DNA from: an uncultured Bacillota bacterium
GTDB lineage: Bacteria; Bacillota; Clostridia; Peptostreptococcales; Anaerovoracaceae
NCBI GenBank assembly: GCA_946541435.1
Contig: CAMNJK010000012.1
Coordinates: 1 to 14,251, forward strand
Direction of reading: 5' to 3'
Length of the DNA stretch: 14,251 bases
Shown here: piece by piece, positions 7,474 through 13,037 of the stretch
Position numbering within the stretch: the first letter of the stretch is position 1
Layout of the letters: each line of letters opens with the position of its first letter
Translations under genes and position numbers: made by a program
The notes under the pieces: model-generated
Seen by the model: the letters and a program-made list of their open reading frames with translations, nothing else
Databases searched by the model: none
What the model was told of the DNA's origin: nothing

Positions 7474-8382
7474 TCAGCGGACCCGCAGCTCTTTCAGACT
7501 TCTGATGCCGTATTTCTCCATGGCACCCGGCAGGTCCCCGATGATGTCACGGCAGGCTGTCGGCACTGTCAGGTTGGCCGATCCCACCTGGACCGCCGCA
7601 GCCCCGGCCATCATCATCTCCAGAACGTTCTCCGCGCTGCAGATGCCGCCGCAGCCGATCACCGGCAGGTCCACCGCCCGGCTGATCTGCCAGACCGCTC
7701 TGAGGGCCACCGGAAAGACTGCCGGTCCGGAAAAGCCGCCCATGGTATTGGCAAGGATCGGCTGACGGGTCTTCAGGTCGATCCGCATCCCCAGCAGGGT
7801 GTTGATGGCTGTCAGACCGTCCGCCCCCGCTGCCTCGCAGGCCCGGGCGATCTCCGCGATATCTGTCACATTGGGAGAAAGCTTGGCGATCACCGGCTTT
7901 CTGGTCACCCGCCGCACCGCGCTGATCACCTCTGCCGCCGCCCCCGGATCCGTGCCGAAGGCCATGCCGCCGCTCTTCACATTGGGGCAGGAGATGTTGA
8001 CCTCCATCCAGCCCACCTGGCTGCACTGGTCCAGCTTTTCCGCCACCTCCGCGTAATCCGCCGGCGAACCGCCGCAGACATTTGCCATCACCGGCTTATG
8101 GAACACCTTCGCCAGAGCCGGCAGTTCTTCGGCGATGACTGCGTCCACCCCCGGATTCTGCAGACCCACGCTGTTCAGCATCCCTTCGGTGCAGTCGGCG
8201 ATCCGCGGTGTGGGGTTGCCGAACCTGGGCTGGGGCGTGGTCCCCTTGAAGCTGAAGCTTCCCAGGATATTGATATCATAGATTTCCGCGAACTCCAGTC
8301 CGTACCCGAAGGTGCCGCTGGCCGCCATCACCGGATTGTCCAGTTCGATCCCGCAAAGGCTGGTCTTCATGTCTGCTACCAT
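7474..8382 (-). CDS. pyrD: Dihydroorotate dehydrogenase, class 1B catalytic subunit
   Basis: FMN-dependent oxidation of dihydroorotate to orotate. It is 302 residues. The active-site base is a cysteine, Cys132 in EVNISCPNVKSGG, as in soluble class 1 enzymes; class 2 membrane enzymes use serine. FMN and orotate contacts include ASGTFGYG (21-28), NSVGLQNPG (70-78), and GCGGICSAENVLEMMMAGAAAVQVGSA at the C-terminal side. No membrane segment or N-terminal amphipathic domain is present. With the adjacent pyrK it forms the NAD-linked heterotetramer. The ATG at 8382 overlaps the end of pyrK by 7 bp, with AGGAG nine bases upstream inside pyrK. A second in-frame ATG at residue 5 is less well placed for the ribosome. 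Confidence 0.97.
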   Translation of the reverse strand: MVADMKTSLCGIELDNPVMAASGTFGYGLEFAEIYDINILGSFSFKGTTPQPRFGNPTPRIADCTEGMLNSVGLQNPGVDAVIAEELPALAKVFHKPVMANVCGGSPADYAEVAEKLDQCSQVGWMEVNISCPNVKSGGMAFGTDPGAAAEVISAVRRVTRKPVIAKLSPNVTDIAEIARACEAAGADGLTAINTLLGMRIDLKTRQPILANTMGGFSGPAVFPVALRAVWQISRAVDLPVIGCGGICSAENVLEMMMAGAAAVQVGSANLTVPTACRDIIGDLPGAMEKYGIRSLKELRVR

Positions 8383-9194
8383 ATGATCTCACTCCTCTCC
8401 AGGACCGGACCGTCCTTACAGATCCTTTTGGCGCCGTATTTCGTTTCACAGCTGCAGCCCATGCAGGCGCCGAAGCCGCAGCCCATCCGTTCCTCGAAGC
8501 TCATCTGTCCCGGGATCTCCGCGGGAGCATTCTGATCCACCGCCCGGAGCATGGGCTCCGGTCCGCAGGCGAAGACACCGTCATAAGCGCTTTCGTTCGC
8601 ATGCTCTTCCGCGGATCCAGGCTCAAGCGCCGCCGCGGATCCAGTCCCAAGCGCAGCCATGGCATCGGTGACGAATCCCCGGATGCCGGCGCTGCCGTCC
8701 TCCGTTGTGATCAGGACCCTGGCCCCCAGGGCCTGGAACTTCTCCTGATAGAATACATCCGCCGCGCTGCGAAAGCCCAGGATCACCTGCGGCCTTGCGC
8801 CGGCTTCCGCCAGCTTCCTGCAGAGGCCGTACATGGGCGGCACCCCCGCGCCGCCGCCGATCAGAAGGGGCCGCTGCGGCAGGCATCCCAGATCATATCC
8901 GTTGCCCAGCGGCCACAGGATATCCAGTTCCTGCCCCGCCGTCATCCGGGACATGGCCTCTGTTCCCTGCCCCACCGTCTTGTAAATGATGGTGATGGTC
9001 CCCGCTGCCGCATCCCAGTCGCAGATGGAAATGGGCCGGCGCAGATAGAATCCATCGATTTTGATATTGATGAACTGACCCGGCCGGACTTCTTCCAGAA
9101 CTGCCGCGTCCGTCCCCGCCGCCTGCAGCACCATCTCGCAGGTGTCCGGCGCGATTCTTTGCTGCTGTTTTATCGTCAGGATCGTATTCTTCAT
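8376..9194 (-). CDS. pyrK: Dihydroorotate dehydrogenase electron-transfer subunit
   Basis: Passes electrons from PyrD FMN through a [2Fe-2S] cluster and FAD to NAD+. It is 272 residues, a little longer than the roughly 255-265 usual for the family. It has an FAD-binding RRPISI motif (52-57), a nucleotide loop LIGGGAGVPPMYGL (111-124), ACGPEPML (209-216), and cluster ligands Cys239, Cys244, Cys247 and Cys259, with Cys249 as an additional nearby cysteine. The extra length includes a duplicated octapeptide, AALGTGSA then AALEPGSA (180-195), encoded by a 24-bp tandem repeat between the NAD domain strands. The start at 9194 lies 6 bp after the pyrC stop with only a weak GGGGGT ribosome site, so translation may be coupled to pyrC. 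Confidence 0.96.
   Translation of the reverse strand: MKNTILTIKQQQRIAPDTCEMVLQAAGTDAAVLEEVRPGQFINIKIDGFYLRRPISICDWDAAAGTITIIYKTVGQGTEAMSRMTAGQELDILWPLGNGYDLGCLPQRPLLIGGGAGVPPMYGLCRKLAEAGARPQVILGFRSAADVFYQEKFQALGARVLITTEDGSAGIRGFVTDAMAALGTGSAAALEPGSAEEHANESAYDGVFACGPEPMLRAVDQNAPAEIPGQMSFEERMGCGFGACMGCSCETKYGAKRICKDGPVLERSEIIW
8610..8657. repeat. 24-bp tandem duplication inside pyrK
   Basis: Copies at 8610-8633 and 8634-8657 agree at 21 of 24 positions and share CGCGGATCCAG and AAGCGC. Because the unit is 24 bp the reading frame is kept, and it encodes two Ala/Gly-rich octapeptides. It looks like a small in-frame duplication in a surface loop. Confidence 0.8.
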
Positions 9195-9200
9195 TCTTTA

Positions 9201-10388
9201 TTACCCCCGCAGGAAAACGGTCTTTCCCCGGTATACTGTCATCATGCATCTTCCGTATACTTCCCAGCCGGCAAAGGGCGTGCTCCGGCCCATGCTCCGA
9301 AAGTCAGCCGGGTCGATGCTCCATGGTCTGTCCAGATCCCAGACGGTGAAGCTTCCCGGGATCTCTCCTGCCTCTCCGCCGATGCCGAACCGCCGGTTGG
9401 GCGCGTCCGTCAGCAGATCCACCAGCTTCTCCATGGGAAGGATCCCGGTCCGGACCAGTCTGGTATAGAGCACCGGGAAGGCTGTCTCCAGGCCAACGAT
9501 GCCATAGGCGCTGCCGGCAAAGCCTTTTGATTTCTCCGCTGCGCTGTGGGGCGCATGGTCCGTGGCGATCATATCCACCGTGCCGTCCAGGACTGCTTCG
9601 ATCAGCGCCTCCCGGTCTGCCGCTGTTTTGATGGGGGGATTCATTTTGAACCGGCCGTCGTCTGCCAGTTCATCATCCGCCAGGGTCAGGTAATGGGGCG
9701 CCGTCTCACAGGTCACATCCAGGCCGGCTTTTTTGGCCTCCCGGATCAGCTGCAGGGATTCCAGGGTGGAAACATGGCACATGTGATAAGGACAGCCGGT
9801 CAGAGCCGCCAGGTCCAGATCCCGATCCAGCTGCCGATACTCTGCCTCCCGGCTCTCCCGGGGGAAACGCGTGTCTTCGCAGTGGGCCACCGCGATGCTG
9901 CCCGCTGCCCTGACCCGCGCCATGGCTTCCTTCATCAGGCCATCGTCCATCACCCCCACGCCATCGTCGCTGAATCCCGCCACCAGGGGCGCCAGCCCTT
10001 CGATATCAGAGATCTCCCTGCCCTTTTCCCCGCAGGTCAGAGATCCCAGCGGGCGGACATCGATGCAGGCATCCCGGGCGATGATATCCGTCTGTTCCTT
10101 CAGGTGGTCCAGGCTGTCCGGCACCGGATCCAGATTGGGCATGGTCAGCACATGGGTGAAGCCCCCGGCCGCCGCTGCCATGGATCCCGTCCGAATGGTC
10201 TCTTTATAAGAAAAACCCGGCTCTCTCAGATGAACATGTACATCTGTGAAACCGGGTAAAATATAAAAATCATTGAAATCAGCTGCCATGCCGGAATCGC
10301 CGGCAAGGGGGAAACAAAGCTCCCGCAGAACGCTGCCCGCGTCTGCGACCCTGATCCCGTTTCTGATTCGGTCTTTTATCCTCGTCAT
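9201..10388 (-). CDS. pyrC: Dihydroorotase (class I)
   Basis: Zinc amidohydrolase that closes carbamoyl aspartate to dihydroorotate. From the ATG at 10388 it has 395 residues. Metal and substrate motifs are FTDVHVHLREPG (His51, His53, Arg55), AHCED (His169), CHVST (His205), the GRFKMNPPIK substrate segment and ATDHAPH (Asp277). This pattern and the length identify the class I type rather than the shorter E. coli class. The frame is open to an ATG at 10457, but the start at 10388 has GGAGG five bases upstream and the intervening 23 residues are Arg/Gly-rich and unlike dihydroorotases. It is the first gene of the pyr operon. About residues 40-60 have unusually AT-rich codons and encode a terminator-like hairpin. 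Confidence 0.95.
   Translation of the reverse strand: MTRIKDRIRNGIRVADAGSVLRELCFPLAGDSGMAADFNDFYILPGFTDVHVHLREPGFSYKETIRTGSMAAAAGGFTHVLTMPNLDPVPDSLDHLKEQTDIIARDACIDVRPLGSLTCGEKGREISDIEGLAPLVAGFSDDGVGVMDDGLMKEAMARVRAAGSIAVAHCEDTRFPRESREAEYRQLDRDLDLAALTGCPYHMCHVSTLESLQLIREAKKAGLDVTCETAPHYLTLADDELADDGRFKMNPPIKTAADREALIEAVLDGTVDMIATDHAPHSAAEKSKGFAGSAYGIVGLETAFPVLYTRLVRTGILPMEKLVDLLTDAPNRRFGIGGEAGEIPGSFTVWDLDRPWSIDPADFRSMGRSTPFAGWEVYGRCMMTVYRGKTVFLRG
10211..10257 (-). promoter_or_regulatory. Terminator-like hairpin inside pyrC coding region
   Basis: On the mRNA strand ACCCGG (10257-10252) pairs with CCGGGT (10220-10215), and CAGATG (10246-10241) pairs with CATCTG (10232-10227). The two helices are separated by an internal loop of 5 and 6 nt and closed by an 8-nt loop. 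The outer 3' arm runs into TTTTT followed by CTTAT, as in an intrinsic terminator. It lies about 200 nt downstream of the predicted operon start, within the codons for the metal-binding motif. The structure is seen; a regulatory role is inference. Confidence 0.4.
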
Positions 10389-10464
10389 CAATTCCTCCGA
10401 AAATAGCTTTCGTCGTCCTGTGCCGCCTTCGCGGCCCGATCTGCCACCCCGTGACATCTCTCCG

Positions 10465-10493
10465 ATTATCCCATAGTCCTACTGCGATGTCAA
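10465..10493 (-). promoter_or_regulatory. Strong sigma-A promoter of the pyr operon
   Basis: On the minus strand: -35 TTGACA (10493-10488, full consensus), a 17-bp spacer, and -10 GATAAT (10470-10465, five of six) preceded by TGG, an extended -10. The start of transcription is expected near 10458, leaving a leader of about 70 nt before the pyrC ATG at 10388. That leader has a small GCCGC/GCGGC hairpin but no T run, no recognisable PyrR-binding loop and no ARG box. Confidence 0.8.
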
Positions 10494-10647
10494 TGCCATT
10501 TCCGTGATTGAATTGTGCGATTATTTCAGGTAAGATTTTGCATCTCAGGGGTTCTGACTGCCCGGGATGATCAGGGGTTGTAGATCCACATTGCTGTTTT
10601 TCGATTCTGCACCACTTGACGCTGCCCTGTCCTCCTCTCATGCCGCA

Positions 10648-10687
10648 AATCAACGAATTCATGCGATAAATGGGAATTCGTTTGATT
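10648..10687. repeat. Inverted repeat, 13-bp arms with one bulge
   Basis: AATCAACGAATTC (10648-10660) is the reverse complement of GAATTCGTTTGATT (10674-10687) apart from one extra T. The inner nine pairs are perfect and the loop is 13 nt. No T run follows on either strand, so it is not an intrinsic terminator. Confidence 0.65.
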
Positions 10688-10708
10688 CCCCAAGGCTTCG
10701 CGTTAACG

Positions 10709-10722
10709 ATCCCGATCGGGAT
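10709..10722. repeat. 14-bp perfect palindrome ATCCCGATCGGGAT
   Basis: This self-complementary sequence lies about 220 bp upstream of the pyr promoter -35. It has the size of a dimeric regulator operator, but no adjacent promoter or regulator gene supports that. It could be chance. Confidence 0.4.
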
Positions 10723-10964
10723 ATTTCAAATCTACACCATCCTGGCAGTTATGATGCAGATTCTTCATATTTGCAATCGATTCTTCAACCAAAGCAAGCG
10801 AAATCAGCGCAGCCCCCCTTGTAAGATGTGAATCTGACGATATTCTTTTGGAATTCTCACCAGGTGGTGCAGATATGTTTTTAAAACGACGGATCAGTAA
10901 CCATCCGGCGGTCCGACGAACAAAACGGTCCAAAAACTGAAACCGTTCATCGCTGTCTCCGGAC

Positions 10965-10999
10965 AAAAAACCTGCAAAGGCTGGTTTTGCCTTTGCAGG
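10965..10999 (-). terminator. Intrinsic terminator after the GlmL-like gene
   Basis: On the transcribed strand CCTGCAAAGGC, a 7-nt loop, and GCCTTTGCAGG form a perfect 11-bp stem followed by six T. It lies 28 nt after the stop at 11028, ending the ornithine-related unit well before the pyr promoter. Confidence 0.93.
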
Positions 11000-11027
11000 A
11001 TCTCGTGGTCTTATTCGTTTCTGACAA

Positions 11028-12869
11028 TCATTTATTCCGGAAGGGACAGTGGGTGTGACTGCAGATGTGGCATTCACGGTTGCAGTTGGGCCGTCCGTCC
11101 TCCGCCAGTTCTGTCGTCCCGCAGGACTGGACCATGCGGCGGTCTTTGGTCACGGCTTCTCTCATGATCCGCTCGCCTTCTTCCTTCGCCTTTGCCGCCC
11201 GGGCCGCTTCCGCTTCTTCCTCCGTGATGAGGCCGTAGTCCAGCTTGTACTCCGTCATGTCGTAGCCCTGCTCCTCGCATTCCAGGATATGCCGGATCAT
11301 CTCCTCCCGGCTGGCGTCCTTCTCCGCCAGCTCCGCGGCAACGTCCGCCAGAATGGCAGGACCTGCAAAGGCAGGCGCATCCCCTTGACCTGAGCCGGTT
11401 CCATCTCCGCCCCGGCCCGCAGCCTGGCCCTCGCCAGCCTTTGCGCCGGAAGCCTTCCGGATCCCCAGCGCGTCGCTGTCCGGACGCATATCGTCGAAGT
11501 TGACGCCCAGGCTCTTTTCCAGCAGACGGATGGCGCCTTCCCGGTGCTTCATGGAGAGCGCGCCCAGAGATGCCATGATGTAGTCATTGTCCACCAGGAT
11601 CTCCGCGTGGGATGTGGGGAAGAGCCGCATGCCGGTCTGGTCATATTCGCAGATCCGTCCCATGATCTCCCTGCGGTGGGGCAGCCTGGTCAGAGCGCCG
11701 CCGGTGCCGACGATGTACTTCACCGTGGTCAGGTCCTTGCCCTCTGCTGTGGTGGACCTGCCGGAGGGTCCGTAGATGTAGCGGATCTGGCCGGCGTGGC
11801 GTTCCACCGCCTTCATGCAGGCTTCCTCCGCCAGGATCTCCACCATTTTGAACTCGTCCTCGCTTTTGGGGATGGCCACATAAGTCTCAAGGGTCTTGTC
11901 CGGATCCACGCCCTGGGCTGCGCACATCTCGCGGAAGTTTTCTTCACCGATGGACTCGATGACCTTCATCCGGTTGACATACAGGCCCAGATCGCCTTCC
12001 ACGGTCCGCTTGGCCTTGGGTTCCGGAGAGGTCATGATCCTGGCCACCATATCGGATTCTGTGGCCACAGAATGAACGTCTGTGGTGGCGCCGCCGATGT
12101 CGATGACGCAGAGATCGCCGATGCAGTCGTAGAGCAGCTTGGTGCACTCCATGACCGCCCCCGGGGTGGGGATGATGGGTCCGTTGACCATATCCCGCAC
12201 GTGCTCCATGCCCGGAGCGCCTGTGATGTGATCCTCGAAGGCATCCTGAATGACCTTGCGGCAGGGTTCTACGTTCAGTTCATCGATCTTGGGATAGACG
12301 TTGTCCACATTGTAGACCTTCTGTCCGCTTTCCTCGTCGAAGATCAGTTCCATCTCCTCCTGGTTTTCCACGTTTCCCGCATAGATCACCGGAGTCTTCA
12401 GTCCCAGAGACCGGATCTTCTCCGCGTTGTCGATGGCTGTATCACGTTCGCCGTAATCCACGCCGCCGGCGATCAGGATCAGATTGGGCTGGATCTCCTG
12501 GATCTTCTTCAGGTCCGTTCTGCGCAGCTTGCCCGCTGTGACGAAATGGATGATGCCGCCGGCGCCCAGGGCCGCTTCCTTGGCTGCCCGGGCGGTCATA
12601 TCGTATACCAGCCCATGGACCGTCATTTTCAGACCGCCCGCTGCTGAAGACGTAGCCAGCATCTCATCGTACTCCAGAGAATCGATTCCTTTGCGGGCGC
12701 AAAGATCGTCGATGGCTCCCTGAAGTCCGATTCGAACGTCCCCCTCCAGGACGGAGGTGGGCGCCTGTCCCTGCCCCCAGAAGACGGGATCCGCAGAGTC
12801 GATATCCTTAAACGCATTCACTACTGTTGTGGTGGAGCCGATCTCAGCTACCAGTACATCAACCTTCAT
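11028..12869 (-). CDS. GlmL/MutL-family ATPase-fold protein of the ornithine aminomutase locus, with Cys-rich C-terminus
   Basis: The first about 458 residues match the GlmL/MutL family found beside B12-dependent mutases (glutamate mutase and ornithine aminomutase loci). They show an actin-like fold with VAEIGSTTTVVNAF (7-20), LIAGGVDYG, VIYAGNVENQEEME, PIIPTPGAVM, VIDIGGATTDVHSV and IVGTGGALTRL. The likely role is a chaperone or cofactor reactivase for the adjacent aminomutase; this is inferred from family and context. After residue 459 comes a Gly/Ala-rich linker (about 472-503), an acidic-basic helical segment, and a tail with Cys583, Cys596, Cys600, Cys603 and Cys608 that could bind a metal. 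The family form I know is about 460-480 residues, so roughly 130 residues are extra. The ATG at 12869 has GGAG eight bases upstream. It is not the DNA mismatch-repair MutL. It lies 168 bp after oraE and may have its own promoter. Confidence 0.88.
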   Translation of the reverse strand: MKVDVLVAEIGSTTTVVNAFKDIDSADPVFWGQGQAPTSVLEGDVRIGLQGAIDDLCARKGIDSLEYDEMLATSSAAGGLKMTVHGLVYDMTARAAKEAALGAGGIIHFVTAGKLRRTDLKKIQEIQPNLILIAGGVDYGERDTAIDNAEKIRSLGLKTPVIYAGNVENQEEMELIFDEESGQKVYNVDNVYPKIDELNVEPCRKVIQDAFEDHITGAPGMEHVRDMVNGPIIPTPGAVMECTKLLYDCIGDLCVIDIGGATTDVHSVATESDMVARIMTSPEPKAKRTVEGDLGLYVNRMKVIESIGEENFREMCAAQGVDPDKTLETYVAIPKSEDEFKMVEILAEEACMKAVERHAGQIRYIYGPSGRSTTAEGKDLTTVKYIVGTGGALTRLPHRREIMGRICEYDQTGMRLFPTSHAEILVDNDYIMASLGALSMKHREGAIRLLEKSLGVNFDDMRPDSDALGIRKASGAKAGEGQAAGRGGDGTGSGQGDAPAFAGPAILADVAAELAEKDASREEMIRHILECEEQGYDMTEYKLDYGLITEEEAEAARAAKAKEEGERIMREAVTKDRRMVQSCGTTELAEDGRPNCNRECHICSHTHCPFRNK

Positions 12870-12916
12870 GTCACTTTCTCCATTCTCAGATCACTGTTTT
12901 CTGTTCTCGGATTTTT

Positions 12917-12949
12917 GAAAACCGGAGCCGATAACCGGCTCCGGCTTTC
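12917..12949 (-). terminator. Stable hairpin between oraE and the GlmL-like gene (weak terminator or 5' leader stem)
   Basis: On the mRNA strand GAAAGCCGGAGCCG pairs with CGGCTCCGGTTTTC over 14 bp, including one G-T pair, around a 5-nt loop. Only TTTT, lying partly within the stem, then CAAAAA follows, so it is a poor intrinsic terminator. It begins exactly where transcription from the promoter at 12979-12950 should start, so it may instead cap the 5' end of the downstream mRNA. Confidence 0.55.
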
Positions 12950-12979
12950 AATATAAATCACCTTACCATACGATGTCAA
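12950..12979 (-). promoter_or_regulatory. Predicted promoter of the GlmL-like gene
   Basis: On the minus strand: -35 TTGACA (12979-12974, full consensus), an 18-bp spacer, and -10 TATATT (12955-12950, five of six). It lies downstream of oraE, so the GlmL-like gene could be expressed separately from the aminomutase genes. The predicted start falls at the hairpin base near 12944-12949, and the leader would be about 75-80 nt. Confidence 0.6.
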
Positions 12980-12993
12980 GACGATGTCCTGCC

Positions 12994-13020
12994 CATGGCC
13001 CCGGCTATGTCAGGGCCATG
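12994..13020 (-). repeat. Inverted repeat just after oraE
   Basis: CATGGCCC (13020-13013 on the mRNA strand) pairs with GGGCCATG (13001-12994) around an 11-nt loop, 17 nt after the oraE stop. No T run follows, so it is not a typical intrinsic terminator. It could protect the 3' end of the oraE mRNA. Confidence 0.5.
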
Positions 13021-13037
13021 TTATGACAGTGTCCGGC

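Larger units (their letters stand above)
10494..10964. other. 470-bp intergenic region with repeats, no gene recognised
   Basis: Between the terminator of the GlmL-like gene and the pyr promoter no frame on either strand gives a recognisable protein, and composition is more AT-rich than the flanking genes. It contains an imperfect inverted repeat (10648-10687), a 14-bp palindrome (10709-10722), and two pairs of 9-bp direct repeats: TCAGGGGTT at 10545-10553 and 10571-10579, and GATTCTTCA at 10759-10767 and 10779-10787. No tRNA, riboswitch or CRISPR pattern was recognised. It may be a decayed mobile element or a regulatory region; the sequence alone does not decide. Confidence 0.5.

Noticed and set aside
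7384..8535. 383-residue plus-strand open frame opposite pyrD
   Set aside because: It is an antisense shadow covering pyrD and parts of its neighbours, with no start signal.
10389..10464. PyrR-binding attenuator in the pyr leader
   Set aside because: The 70-nt leader lacks the conserved PyrR loop sequence and any terminator/antiterminator pair.
10703..11077. 124-residue minus-strand open frame downstream of and overlapping the GlmL-like gene
   Set aside because: It begins inside the 3' end of the GlmL-like gene in another frame, spans the intrinsic terminator, has no ribosome site, and shows no recognisable motif. It is most likely chance.
11544..12647. 367-residue plus-strand open frame opposite the GlmL-like gene
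   Set aside because: It lies entirely within a well-supported minus-strand gene and has a His/Asp/Leu-rich composition typical of antisense translation.
11028..12869. Reading the MutL-like name as DNA mismatch repair
   Set aside because: The motifs are those of the actin-fold GlmL/MutL family linked to B12 mutases; no GHKL ATPase motifs of mismatch-repair MutL are present.
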